Source of the DNA: an uncultured Oscillospiraceae bacterium
GTDB lineage: Bacteria > Bacillota > Clostridia > Oscillospirales > Ruminococcaceae
Assembly: GCA_910584715.1 (NCBI GenBank)
Contig: CAJUAN010000039.1
Coordinates: 1-24,227, forward strand
Direction of reading: 5' to 3'
DNA length: 24,227 nt
Below, piece after piece: positions 1-8,253 of the stretch. The translations under genes were made by a program, and so were the position numbers. The first letter of the stretch is position 1, and the number at the start of each line of letters is the position of its first letter. The notes beneath the pieces were generated by a model. It was not told the DNA's origin, did no database searches, and worked only from the letters and a program-made list of their open reading frames with translations.

Positions 1-17
1 TGCCCCCTTGACCCCCG

Positions 18-35
18 CGAGCTGGGCTCAGCTCG
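18..35. repeat. Short perfect hairpin at the window edge
   Basis: A 7-bp perfect stem (CGAGCTG / CAGCTCG) with a 4-base loop lies in a GC-rich stretch of about 55 bases that contrasts with the AT-rich leader after it. No T-run follows, so it is not a convincing terminator. The same bases can also form an AGCTGG/CCAGCT stem (20-25 with 37-42). A short open frame runs off the left edge and stops at 70-72; its identity cannot be judged from so few residues. Confidence 0.35.
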
Positions 36-125
36 ACCAGCTAATCTTTGGCAGGTTTTGCATTATTTGTAAGTTAAACAAAAATTTTTCACACCAAAAT
101 TGATTTTAAAGTGAGGTGCATTTTT

Positions 126-887
126 ATGGCTCAATCAGAAAAAGAACTGACCTACAGAGCCTTTATGAACAGGGAATACTCTTTTAAACATTCCCCGTTT
201 GAAAAGGAATTCGAGTTTTACGACTGCGTTAAAAGCGGCAACATTGAGAGGGTGGAGCAGCTTATGACCCCGCTCGACTCAAGGGGAATTGGCATACTTT
301 CCGAGGATCCCCTGCGGAACCTGAAGTACCATTTTACCATAACCGTCGCACTTATAACCCGCTTTTGCGTAGAGGGCGGAATGGAAATGGAACCGGCATA
401 TACTTTAAGCGATCTGTACATACTGAAAGCGGATAAGTGCTCCACAGCGGAGGAAATACACGCACTGCACAAAGAAGCTGTACTTGATTTCACAAGTCAG
501 ATGAACAAGGTTGCACGCGGCAGTATTTATTCCAAGCCGATCATAATGACTATGGACTATATTTACGATCATCTCCATTCTAAGATATCCGAGGAGGAAA
601 TAGCCGAATATGTTTCTCTGAGCCCGTCGTATCTTTCGAGGCTTTTCCGCAGCGAGGTAGGGGTAACGGTTAGTACCTACATTGCCGTAAAAAGAGTGGA
701 GACCGCTCAAAATATGCTGAAATATTCCGACTACGCTCCCGTAGATATCGGCAACTATCTCGCTTTTAATTCCCACAGCCATTTTATCAGTACTTTTAAA
801 AAGTACACCGGAATGACTCCCAACGAGTTCAGAAAAAAATATTACCGTTCAACCTGGAGCATGGATAGAACAAAAAAGTCAAAATAG
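126..887 (+). CDS. AraC-family transcriptional regulator
   Basis: A 253-residue cytoplasmic DNA-binding regulator. The last 100 residues or so form the two helix-turn-helix motifs of the AraC/XylS family. The first recognition region contains LSPSYLSRLFRSEVG and the second contains HSHFISTFKKYTGMTPNEFRK, the family's usual C-terminal signature. The N-terminal 150 residues resemble no cupin sensor I recognise and probably sense a ligand. The ATG at 126 was chosen because GAGGTG at 113-118 is well placed for it; the in-frame GTG at 111 overlaps that site. The gene lies 86 bases before a lichenase on the same strand, so control of that gene by beta-glucan breakdown products is a reasonable inference, not shown. 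Family assignment is firm; the target is not. Confidence 0.92.
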   Translation: MAQSEKELTYRAFMNREYSFKHSPFEKEFEFYDCVKSGNIERVEQLMTPLDSRGIGILSEDPLRNLKYHFTITVALITRFCVEGGMEMEPAYTLSDLYILKADKCSTAEEIHALHKEAVLDFTSQMNKVARGSIYSKPIIMTMDYIYDHLHSKISEEEIAEYVSLSPSYLSRLFRSEVGVTVSTYIAVKRVETAQNMLKYSDYAPVDIGNYLAFNSHSHFISTFKKYTGMTPNEFRKKYYRSTWSMDRTKKSK

Positions 888-910
888 TTACAGTTACGTC
901 AAAATTATGA

Positions 911-939
911 TATACATGGAGAAAGCGGAGCGGTATAAT
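911..939 (+). promoter_or_regulatory. Predicted sigma-70-type promoter of the lichenase
   Basis: TATACA (911-916, 4 of 6 matches to the -35 consensus), a 17-base spacer, then a perfect TATAAT (934-939). It lies 35 bases before the lichenase start and after the regulator's stop. The weak -35 and perfect -10 fit a promoter that depends on an activator such as the AraC protein upstream. Confidence 0.6.
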
Positions 940-973
940 AATTTCAGCAATAATTTTAATGGAGGCTGCTATA

Positions 974-1747
974 ATGAAAAAAACATTTAGATCAAGATTT
1001 TTAATTGTTGTTCTGTCGGCTGTAATGTCAGTGACGCTCTGCTCCTGCGGGAAAAACGGAGGAGACGGTGAAGCGGATCAGCATGTTGCGGCGGATATTT
1101 CGTCGGTAAGCTTTGAAAACGGCAGTTCGGAGCTGTTTGAATCGGCGGACGGCTGGTGCAACGGGGATATGTTCAACGTAACATGGCGAAAGGAAAACTG
1201 TACCTTTGAAAACGGTAAAATGCAGCTCATTATCAACAATGATGAGAGTCCTTTAAAGACGGTTCCATATTCAGGCGGAGAGTACCGCTCAAAGGATTTT
1301 TACGGCTACGGACGTTATGAGGTCTCCATGAAGGCAATTAAGAACGACGGGGTTGTGTCCTCGTTCTTCACCTATACAGGTCCTTCAGACGGCAACCCCT
1401 GGGACGAGATAGACGTTGAGATACTTGGCAAGGACACTACAAAAGTGCAGTTCAACTACTTTACGAACGGCGTGGGAAACCATGAGTATATGCACGATCT
1501 GGGCTTTGACGCTTCCGAGGATTTCCACACTTATGCCTTTGAGTGGCACAAGGACAAGATAGTTTGGTTTGTGGACGGAGTTGAAGTATACTCGGCCAAT
1601 GAAAATATTCCTGTGACCGAAAGCAAGATAATGATGAACGCTTGGTGCGGAACAGGTGTTGACAGCTGGCTCAACGCTTTTGACGACTCAAAAATGCCGC
1701 TTACCGCAGAGTATGAAAAAATATCCTTTGTGCCGTTTGAGGAATAA
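974..1747 (+). CDS. Lipoprotein GH16 beta-glucanase (lichenase)
   Basis: A 257-residue extracellular glycoside hydrolase family 16 enzyme, expected to cut mixed-linkage beta-1,3-1,4-glucans (licheninase type). The N terminus is a lipoprotein signal: MKKTFRSRF, a hydrophobic stretch, and a lipobox LCSC with Cys25 as the probable lipidated residue. A short Gly/Asp-rich linker precedes the catalytic domain (about residues 45-257). The GH16 signature WDEIDVE lies at 143-149, giving Glu145 as nucleophile, Asp147 as helper and Glu149 as acid/base. Flanking blocks such as SSFFTYTGPSDGNPW and VQFNYFTNGVGNHE match the bacterial lichenase subgroup closely. The ATG at 974 has GGAGG at 961-965; an earlier in-frame ATG at 959 does not. 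The gene is probably monocistronic, ending at a strong hairpin, and is probably controlled by the adjacent AraC regulator. Confidence 0.95.
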   Translation: MKKTFRSRFLIVVLSAVMSVTLCSCGKNGGDGEADQHVAADISSVSFENGSSELFESADGWCNGDMFNVTWRKENCTFENGKMQLIINNDESPLKTVPYSGGEYRSKDFYGYGRYEVSMKAIKNDGVVSSFFTYTGPSDGNPWDEIDVEILGKDTTKVQFNYFTNGVGNHEYMHDLGFDASEDFHTYAFEWHKDKIVWFVDGVEVYSANENIPVTESKIMMNAWCGTGVDSWLNAFDDSKMPLTAEYEKISFVPFEE

Positions 1748-1770
1748 CGTGTTTCAGTATCCTGCAAACG

Positions 1771-1812
1771 AATCGAGGCAATACCGGTCACGCGGTATTG
1801 CCTCGATTTTAT
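1771..1812 (+). terminator. Intrinsic terminator after the lichenase gene
   Basis: A perfect 15-bp stem (1771-1785 with 1794-1808), an 8-base loop, then a T-rich tail. It lies 23 bases after the lichenase stop and 27 bases from the end of the convergent alcohol dehydrogenase gene. It may stop transcription both ways, although the T-run is good only on the plus strand. Confidence 0.88.
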
Positions 1813-1834
1813 AGTATTTATTGTCCGAAAGGTT

Positions 1835-3052
1835 TCAGAAATCAACTTCGGAATCGTAGTAGCAGCATTTGAGAAGCTTTTCCATTTCCTCAACGGAGGG
1901 CTGACGAGGATTGGAGCCTGTGCAGGCGTCTCCGATAGCGTTTACAGCAATGTCGTGCAGCCTCTCAAGGAATACTTCTTCGGGAACGAAGCCCTGATCG
2001 GCAGGATAGCTGTCTGCACCGTAATTCTTTATGCAGTGAGGAATATTCAGATCGTCGTTCATCTTGCGCAGATAAGCGATGAGAAGCTTTATCTTTTCTT
2101 CTGTGGAATTTCCGCCGAGATTCATAAAGTCTGCTATCTCGGCGTAACGAGCAGCTGCCTCGGGATTTTTGGCGTTGAATGCGATAACCTTCGGTAAGTA
2201 CATTGCATTTGCCGCGCCGTGGATAATGTGCGCTCCCTTATCGGCAAAAGCCGCTCCGGTCTTATGAGCCATGGAGTGAACGATGCCGAGCAGAGCGTTG
2301 GAGAAAGCCATACCCGCAAGACACTGAGCGTCATGCATCTGATCGCGCTTTGCCATGTCGCCGTTGTAGGAATCGACAAGATCGCTCTGGATCATTTTGA
2401 TCGCGTGGAGGGCAAGAGGGTCGGTATAATTGCAGTGCGCGGTTGAAACGTAAGCTTCCACAGCGTGTGTTATAGCGTCCATGCCGGTGTGGGCAACAAG
2501 CTTCTTAGGCATTGTTTCAGCCAGCTCTGGATCGACGATAGCAACGTCGGGAGTTATCTCAAAATCGGCGATAGGGTACTTGATTCCCTTGTTATAGTCT
2601 GTTATAATGGAAAAGGCAGTTACCTCGGTAGCTGTGCCCGAAGTTGACGAGATCGCGCAGAACTGTGCCTTGCGGCGCAGACTGGGGATACCGAACACCT
2701 TGCACATATCCTCAAAGGTGATGTCGGGGTATTCGTATTTGATCCACATTGCCTTTGCAGCGTCTATAGGCGAGCCTCCGCCGATAGCGACGATCCAGTC
2801 GGGCTCAAATTTGAGCATAGCCTCCGCGCCTTTCATAACGGTATCAACGGACGGATCAGGCTCGATGCCTTCGAACAGCTCGACCTCCATGCCTGCTTCC
2901 TTAAGGTAATTAACCGTTTTGTCAAGGAAACCGAATTTTTTCATTGAGCCTCCGCCCACGCAGACCATGGCTTTTTTGCCCTTGAAGGTTTTAAGAGCTT
3001 CCAAAGCTCCTTTGCCGTGATAAAGATCGCGTGGAAGTGTAAAACGTGCCAT
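1835..3052 (-). CDS. Iron-containing alcohol dehydrogenase
   Basis: A 405-residue cytoplasmic group III (Fe-dependent) alcohol dehydrogenase, expected to reduce an aldehyde to an alcohol with NAD(P)H at the end of fermentation. The nucleotide-binding motif GGGSPIDAAK is at residues 91-100. The family block SSTSGTATEVTAFSIITD is at about 135-152. Metal ligands can be placed by family alignment at Asp192 and His196 (GMDAITHAVEAY), His259 (VHSMAH) and His278 (HGAANA). The sequence resembles the ADH half of AdhE and butanol-dehydrogenase-like enzymes; the exact substrate cannot be told. GGAGGT (3061-3066) precedes the ATG with 8 bases. The promoter and Rex-like operator upstream suggest induction when NADH is high. 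Confidence 0.94.
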   Translation of the reverse strand: MARFTLPRDLYHGKGALEALKTFKGKKAMVCVGGGSMKKFGFLDKTVNYLKEAGMEVELFEGIEPDPSVDTVMKGAEAMLKFEPDWIVAIGGGSPIDAAKAMWIKYEYPDITFEDMCKVFGIPSLRRKAQFCAISSTSGTATEVTAFSIITDYNKGIKYPIADFEITPDVAIVDPELAETMPKKLVAHTGMDAITHAVEAYVSTAHCNYTDPLALHAIKMIQSDLVDSYNGDMAKRDQMHDAQCLAGMAFSNALLGIVHSMAHKTGAAFADKGAHIIHGAANAMYLPKVIAFNAKNPEAAARYAEIADFMNLGGNSTEEKIKLLIAYLRKMNDDLNIPHCIKNYGADSYPADQGFVPEEVFLERLHDIAVNAIGDACTGSNPRQPSVEEMEKLLKCCYYDSEVDF

Positions 3053-3123
3053 AAAACATTACCTCCGTAAAATATAAATTTAAATATGAATAATACCGTT
3101 TGGACGGCATTATCGCCCATATT

Positions 3124-3141
3124 GTGTTAAATATTTAACAA
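3124..3141 (-). promoter_or_regulatory. Rex-like redox operator over the ADH start site
   Basis: The bases GTGTTAAATATTTAACAA match 13 of the 14 fixed positions of the clostridial Rex consensus TTGTTAA-N4-TTAACAA. Bases 3125-3140 are a perfect 16-base palindrome. The site begins 5 bases after the -10 box of the minus-strand promoter and covers the expected transcription start near 3140, a position where a bound repressor would block initiation. Rex is an NADH/NAD-sensing repressor that commonly controls alcohol dehydrogenase genes in Clostridia. Binding is inferred from sequence only. Confidence 0.75.
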
Positions 3142-3146
3142 TTGTA

Positions 3147-3175
3147 ATTATACCACTGTTTAATTGATTTGTCAA
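3147..3175 (-). promoter_or_regulatory. Consensus promoter of the alcohol dehydrogenase gene
   Basis: Read on the minus strand, TTGACA (3175-3170), a 17-base spacer and TATAAT (3152-3147) form a perfect sigma-70-type consensus. The predicted start near 3140 gives a leader of about 87 bases. Such a strong core promoter makes sense if repression by the overlapping Rex-like site sets expression. The 317-base gap 3053-3369 holds this unit on the left and the MATE promoter on the right; I see nothing else convincing between them. Confidence 0.85.
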
Positions 3176-3294
3176 TAGGGTAAGAAAAAAATTAATTGTT
3201 TTTGTGAAAATCAGACAAGTTTTCGAACAAAAAGCAACAAAAAAGGACTGAAGTAAAATTTTTAGAAGTCCATGGATTGAAAATATCCGTGCAC

Positions 3295-3323
3295 TTGATT
3301 TTTACCGTAATAAGTTGTATCAT
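3295..3323 (+). promoter_or_regulatory. Predicted promoter of the MATE transporter gene
   Basis: TTGATT (3295-3300), a 17-base spacer and TATCAT (3318-3323). A small 6-bp hairpin (3335-3340 with 3347-3352) sits in the short leader just before the ribosome binding site. Confidence 0.6.
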
Positions 3324-3369
3324 ATATAGTAAAAACGGACAGCCTGGTCCGTGCTGAGGAATGAAATAT

Positions 3370-4740
3370 ATGGAAGATATAAACAAAATAAAATTATTTG
3401 AAGAAACTCCCGTGCCGAAAGCAGTCATGAAGCTGGCTGTACCTACAATAATCGGCTGTCTTGTAACTATGCTGTATAATCTTGCAGACACCTATTTTGT
3501 GGGAATGCTGAACGACCCGATACAAAATGCCGCCGTAACGCTTTCCGCGCCTGTTCTGCTTGCGTTCAACGCGGTGAATAATCTTTTCGGCGTGGGAGCT
3601 TCAAGCATGATGAGCCGTGCACTGGGAAGGAAAGATTTTGACACGGCAAGGAAAAGCTCCGCTTTCGGTTTCTACAGCGCCCTGTTCAGCGGAATACTGT
3701 TTTCGGTTTTATGCACGGTACTAAAAGCTCCTCTGATGTTGCTTCTGGGAACAGTTCCGGAAAATACAGCCCAGACCGGTTCTTATATGTTCTGGACTGT
3801 TACCTGCGGAGCGGCTCCGGCTATCCTCAACGTCGTTATGGGGTATCTTGTGCGCGCGGAGGGCTCCGCTCTGCACGCGAGCATAGGAACAATGAGCGGC
3901 TGTATACTGAATATAATACTCGACCCGCTGTTTATACTTCCATGGGGATTGGGTATGGGTTCTGCGGGTGCGGGCTGTGCGACGTTTATTTCAAACTGTG
4001 CGGCTTGCGTGTACTTTTTCGTGCTTTTGTATGTAAAGAGGAAGAATACCTATGTGTGTCTGAGCCCTAAGTATTTCAGCATAAGCGGGAGGATAGCAAT
4101 GGGAATATGCGGAGTCGGTATACCTGCGGCTATACAGAATCTTCTTAATGTGACGGGAATGACTATACTGAACAATTTTACCGCGGATTTTTCCTCCGAC
4201 GCCGTTGCCGCAATGGGCATAGCACAGAAAATAAGCATGATACCTATGTATGCCGCAATGGGTCTGTCTCAGGGAATAATGCCGCTTATAAGCTATAATT
4301 ACGCTTCCGGGAACAGCAAGCGTATGAAGAAAACGCTGATATTTTCGGCGGAGCTTTCCATAGCGTTTCTTGCCGCCGCTTCGGTCGGATATTATATAGG
4401 AGCGGAAAAGCTGGTATCCATGTTTATGGAAAATGACGTCATTGTCGGGTACGGTTCTCGCTTCCTGCGGGGTTTTTGCATAGCGACTCCGTTCCTTGCC
4501 ATGGATTTTCTGGCTGTGGGCGTTTTTCAAGCGTGCGGAATGGGAAAAAAGTCGTTCATATTCGCGGTAATGAGGAAGATAATTCTGGAAATTCCCGCGC
4601 TCTATATTCTAAATTATTTTTTTCCACTATATGGACTGGCTTACGCGCAGTTTGCAGCGGAGGTTGTTCTTGCCGCCGCTGCTGTCGTATCTCTCATCAG
4701 TATGTTCAGAAGGCTTGACGGAAACGGTAACCGGCTTTAG
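3370..4740 (+). CDS. MATE-family multidrug/cation exporter
   Basis: A 456-residue integral membrane protein of the MATE family, which exports organic cations or drugs in exchange for Na+ or H+. The two-fold internal repeat and about 12 hydrophobic segments are apparent. The first family block is MKLAVPTIIGCLVTMLYNL followed by ADTYFVG near the N terminus; the repeat partner begins near GICGVGIPAAIQNLLNVTGM in the middle. The family phrase SQGIMPLISYNYASGN follows. The ATG at 3370 was chosen because GAGGA at 3356-3360 is 9 bases away; the in-frame ATG at 3361 directly abuts that site. No drug specificity can be read from the sequence. It stands alone, divergent from the alcohol dehydrogenase gene, and I see no clear terminator after it. 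Confidence 0.93.
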   Translation: MEDINKIKLFEETPVPKAVMKLAVPTIIGCLVTMLYNLADTYFVGMLNDPIQNAAVTLSAPVLLAFNAVNNLFGVGASSMMSRALGRKDFDTARKSSAFGFYSALFSGILFSVLCTVLKAPLMLLLGTVPENTAQTGSYMFWTVTCGAAPAILNVVMGYLVRAEGSALHASIGTMSGCILNIILDPLFILPWGLGMGSAGAGCATFISNCAACVYFFVLLYVKRKNTYVCLSPKYFSISGRIAMGICGVGIPAAIQNLLNVTGMTILNNFTADFSSDAVAAMGIAQKISMIPMYAAMGLSQGIMPLISYNYASGNSKRMKKTLIFSAELSIAFLAAASVGYYIGAEKLVSMFMENDVIVGYGSRFLRGFCIATPFLAMDFLAVGVFQACGMGKKSFIFAVMRKIILEIPALYILNYFFPLYGLAYAQFAAEVVLAAAAVVSLISMFRRLDGNGNRL

Positions 4741-4816
4741 CGTTTAGACTGTGTTAATAGCTGATATTATTTATATTGCGGCTGCGGCGGAATTTTATAT
4801 TATTTTGCTGTCTTGA

Positions 4817-4845
4817 TTGACAAATTTTATAAAATATGTTAAAAT
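4817..4845 (+). promoter_or_regulatory. Predicted promoter of the large secreted protein gene
   Basis: TTGACA (4817-4822), a 17-base spacer and TAAAAT (4840-4845), 39 bases before the TTG start. The surroundings are strongly AT-rich. Confidence 0.7.
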
Positions 4846-4884
4846 ATTTAAATAAAGACGTTTAATAAAAGGGGAGGACTTGAT

Positions 4885-7800
4885 TTGAAAGTATTTGTTA
4901 AAAGAATCGGGGCGGCTTTGACGGCCTCTGCGATTGCTTTTGGACTTGCGGCGGCTCCTGCTGAAAACGCAGTGTTTTCACTGGGTTCGGCGGTAAGCGC
5001 TTTGGAAAAGTCTGAGACCGAATATGCGTCGCCCGGCAGGACGTCCGTTTTGCCCGACAGCAAAGAGCTTGAAAAGCTTTGGATAGACCGGCTTTTCTAC
5101 GGCGACGGCGTTTCGTTCTATAAGGATTACGGCAGGGATCACCTTAAAGGAGCTTCCCTTGAGCTTTATGAGCTGCTGAGGGAGCATATTGAAGCAATTT
5201 CCGCAGGTAATGAAAACATCACAAGTTTTCCGCTCGGAATGACAAAAACATTCGGCAGCAAAGCTGAACTTGACGCGGGAATTGACGCGGCAATGAACGC
5301 TTTAATGGCGGATCTGCCCGCGGATTTCTACTGGTATGACAAAACGGCGGGATATGTATATTTTTCAAATGCTGGAGGAACTGCGGTCACAAAAGTTATT
5401 TTGGCGATATCGGAAAATTATGTTGACGCGGCAGGAGGGACAGAGACAGTAGATTACTCCGATGGCACGAGCGAGACGTATAAGATCAATGTTGACAGCG
5501 ACAAAATGACATCCGCTCGTAATGCTGTTGCAAATGCGCTGACGATTGCCGCAAAGTATGACGGCGAGTCGGACTATAATAAGCTTTTGGGCTATAAGGA
5601 AGAAATATGCGGTCTTGTTTCTTATAATAGTGATGCGGCAGACGACAACAGCAATACTCCTTACGGCGATCCCTGGCAGCTTGTATGGGTATTCGACAAC
5701 GATCCTGATACGAATGTTGTCTGCGAGGGTTACTCAAAGGCATTTCAGTACCTATGCGACCTCAGCGGTATTGAGTGTTACACTGTTACCGGCGATATGG
5801 ACGGCGGCGGTCATATGTGGAACATAGTTGTGCTTGACGGCAAAAGCTATCTTGTTGACGTTACCAACTGTGACGACGGCACTATCGGTTATCCGGACAA
5901 CCTGTTCCTGAAGGGGGCGCATTTCAGCGACTCGACGGGCTGCTTTTTCATTATTGACGATTATAATAATGTAACATATGTGTACGATCAGGAGATCGCG
6001 GATCTGTATTCATCGGCAGGAATACTCACAGTATCCGCCGAAGATTTTACCCCGTCTGTTGAATGCGAACACGAATATGACGCGGTATGGTCATACGATG
6101 ATAAAGAACACTGGCATACTTGTTCAAAGTGTCAGAATAAGACAGATATTGCGAAGCATGAAATGGACAAGGTTCCAAACAGTGAAAAAGCTCCTTCCTG
6201 TTTGGAGGACGGCAAGGAAGCGGATATGCAGTGTTCATGCGGATATACGGAAGAGGGCGCGGCAATTCCCAAAACGGACGAACATACAGCAGGCGTTCCG
6301 ACGGAGGAAAACCGGGTTCCTCAGAGCTGCACCGTAAACGGTTCACATGATATGGTAACGAGGTGTACGGTCTGCGGCGAGGTGATAAGTACCGAGCATA
6401 TTATTGATTATGCGGAAGGACATATTTTAAACGGCACGTTCTTAATTGACGGAACAAGTCATTGTCAGATCTGTGTGATGTGCCATAATAAATTCGGCGA
6501 AGAACCTCATTCCGAGGATAATGGTACTGTAACGTTGACTCCGTTCACAGAAACGGACGGCGTAAGGACTTATAAATGTACGGTCTGCGGCGAGGTGCTC
6601 AGGACTGAGCCGATTCCAGCGCTTGGCGAGAATCATGAGCATGAGTACACTATTGAAAATTACAATAAGAACTATCACTGGATTGAGTGCGCTTGCGGCG
6701 CGGCCGAAAGCTCGCCTGTCCCGCATACTGTTTCAACGAGGGAATATACCGTTATAGAAGCGTCCTGCAGCTTTAACGGTGTAAAAAGTGTAGTTACGTA
6801 CTGTACCGAATGCGGCGCGGAAGTATCAAGGGTATCCGAAGCTATCCCAAAAACGGGAATACATACAACCGGCGATGAATTTGACAAGGATTCGGAAAAT
6901 CATTGGAAGACCTGCACGGTATGCGGTGAAGTTGTAGACAAGGAACCGCATATTCCCGGATCTGCCGCTGCTGAGGGCGTTCCCCAGACGTGTACGGTCT
7001 GCGGATATGAAATGAGTCCCGCGCTTTCTCACACTCACAGGTTCAGCACAGAATGGTCAAAGGACGAAAACAATCATTGGCACGCTGCGGTCTGCCAGCA
7101 TACCGGTGAAGTAAAGGACAGAGCGCCTCATGAGTGGGACGCCGGCGTTGTCACAACCGCCCCCACAGAGACATCGAATGGGATAAAGACTTACACCTGC
7201 GGCGTTTGCAAAGCAACAAAGACAGAGCCTGTAAGCAAGCTTGACCATACGCATACTCCCGGAACTGCATGGCGATCCGATTCGTCGGGGCACTGGCACG
7301 GCTGCGGAGGCTGCGGCGAAAAGCTTGATTTTGCCGCTCACAGTGTTGTCAGCGAGGTAACAATGGCTCCATCTGCTGCTGCCTCGGGGACAAGGCGTTA
7401 CTACTGCTCTATATGCGGATATATTGTCAGGGAGGAAATAATTCCCGCAATCGGAGTTACAGAGCCTGATTATCCGTCATATCCGATATATCCGGCAGGA
7501 AGTCCTAACGTGTTCCCGCCGTCTGTAAGCTCCAAAAGGGAGCCCAAGCTTGAAAACGTAAGCGGAAACGGCGGCTGGGACTTTATTGCAGACAGTATCG
7601 GAAACGCAGACAGCGGAAGCGTTGTTCAGGTAGATATGAACGGAACATATGAACTTCCGAAAAAAATATTGAATGAAATTTCGGGAAAAAATATTGACCT
7701 TGTTCTTAAAATGAATGATAAGATCACATGGACTATCAACGGAGAGACTGTTAATACACCAAAAAATGTAAACATGAGAGCGAGATTGAACACAAACAGC

Positions 7801-8214
7801 ATACCTGAAGCTGCTCTTGAAAGGTACGCCGCGGGTAACAGCATTATACAGCTTACGCTTTCCCACAGAGGAAGTTTTGGCTTTGACGCTGTTATGACAG
7901 TTCAGCTTGGAAGCCGCTATGACGGCAAGTATGCTAATCTGCTGTATTATGACCAGGTACGCAGCGAGCTTGAATTCATTGACGGCGGCATGATCTCGAA
8001 CGGTAAGGCTGATCTTGATTTCAGCCATGCTTCGGAGTACGCTTTAGTAATAAGCGATGAACCGATGGGCGATTATGACGATGTTTCCGCGGCTGCGGGA
8101 ATTTACGAAAGCAGCGGTTCGGATACCCGCGAAAGCGTTGTATATGCCGCTATAGTTGCAATTCTGTCGGTTGCTGCGGCGTTTGCGGTATACGGAAAAA
8201 GAGTAAGAAAATAA
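4885..8214 (+). CDS. Secreted transglutaminase-like protein with CxxC repeats and C-terminal anchor
   Basis: A 1109-residue exported protein. The TTG start follows GGGGAGG (4871-4877) by 7 bases. A signal peptide covers about residues 1-39. A transglutaminase-like (papain-fold) domain spans about 170-375. Its likely triad is Cys280 (VVCEGYSKAFQYLC), His310 (GGGHMWNIV) and Asp325 (YLVDVTNC). From about 390 to 860 runs an irregular array of Cys pairs with HW and CG signatures, such as HWHTCSKC and TCTVCG, with about ten CxxC motifs. A Pro/Tyr-rich linker (about 858-895) leads to a predicted beta-rich domain (about 897-1070) and a final hydrophobic segment with the basic tail GKRVRK. The product is probably held in the membrane with the repeats outside. 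Related clostridial proteins are usually annotated only as transglutaminase-domain proteins. Substrate is unknown; protease, peptide-crosslinking or structural roles are all possible. Confidence 0.85.
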   Translation: MKVFVKRIGAALTASAIAFGLAAAPAENAVFSLGSAVSALEKSETEYASPGRTSVLPDSKELEKLWIDRLFYGDGVSFYKDYGRDHLKGASLELYELLREHIEAISAGNENITSFPLGMTKTFGSKAELDAGIDAAMNALMADLPADFYWYDKTAGYVYFSNAGGTAVTKVILAISENYVDAAGGTETVDYSDGTSETYKINVDSDKMTSARNAVANALTIAAKYDGESDYNKLLGYKEEICGLVSYNSDAADDNSNTPYGDPWQLVWVFDNDPDTNVVCEGYSKAFQYLCDLSGIECYTVTGDMDGGGHMWNIVVLDGKSYLVDVTNCDDGTIGYPDNLFLKGAHFSDSTGCFFIIDDYNNVTYVYDQEIADLYSSAGILTVSAEDFTPSVECEHEYDAVWSYDDKEHWHTCSKCQNKTDIAKHEMDKVPNSEKAPSCLEDGKEADMQCSCGYTEEGAAIPKTDEHTAGVPTEENRVPQSCTVNGSHDMVTRCTVCGEVISTEHIIDYAEGHILNGTFLIDGTSHCQICVMCHNKFGEEPHSEDNGTVTLTPFTETDGVRTYKCTVCGEVLRTEPIPALGENHEHEYTIENYNKNYHWIECACGAAESSPVPHTVSTREYTVIEASCSFNGVKSVVTYCTECGAEVSRVSEAIPKTGIHTTGDEFDKDSENHWKTCTVCGEVVDKEPHIPGSAAAEGVPQTCTVCGYEMSPALSHTHRFSTEWSKDENNHWHAAVCQHTGEVKDRAPHEWDAGVVTTAPTETSNGIKTYTCGVCKATKTEPVSKLDHTHTPGTAWRSDSSGHWHGCGGCGEKLDFAAHSVVSEVTMAPSAAASGTRRYYCSICGYIVREEIIPAIGVTEPDYPSYPIYPAGSPNVFPPSVSSKREPKLENVSGNGGWDFIADSIGNADSGSVVQVDMNGTYELPKKILNEISGKNIDLVLKMNDKITWTINGETVNTPKNVNMRARLNTNSIPEAALERYAAGNSIIQLTLSHRGSFGFDAVMTVQLGSRYDGKYANLLYYDQVRSELEFIDGGMISNGKADLDFSHASEYALVISDEPMGDYDDVSAAAGIYESSGSDTRESVVYAAIVAILSVAAAFAVYGKRVRK
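6064..7458 (+). repeat. Coding repeat array of CxxC modules
   Basis: Within the large secreted protein, modules of about 35-60 residues share a pattern of Trp/His, CxxC-G and a later His-Pro or Pro-His. The DNA also repeats: bases 6364-6384 and 6577-6597 are identical over 21 bases, and similar TCTVCG-coding stretches recur near 6910 and 6990. This suggests growth by local duplication. The paired cysteines could bind zinc or form disulfides; the sequence does not decide. Confidence 0.75.
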
Positions 8215-8253
8215 TATTCGGTTATTTTACAGAGCTTTTGTCTTGTTACGGTC

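Noticed and set aside
1..72. Open frame or tRNA-like GC-rich start of the window
   Set aside because: Only about 23 codons are visible and no conserved residues can be judged; the hairpin has no cloverleaf or T-run.
405..782. 125-codon minus-strand frame inside the AraC gene
   Set aside because: It lies opposite a clear family member, has no binding site and no recognisable motif; treated as a shadow.
3192..3491. Minus-strand frame across the MATE promoter
   Set aside because: Starts inside the MATE gene, lacks a ribosome binding site and looks compositionally random.
3991..4530. 179-codon minus-strand frame opposite MATE
   Set aside because: Antisense to a conserved membrane protein; Tyr/His/Arg-rich composition typical of a shadow frame.
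7477..8028. 183-codon minus-strand frame opposite the large secreted protein
   Set aside because: Antisense shadow without a start signal or known motif.
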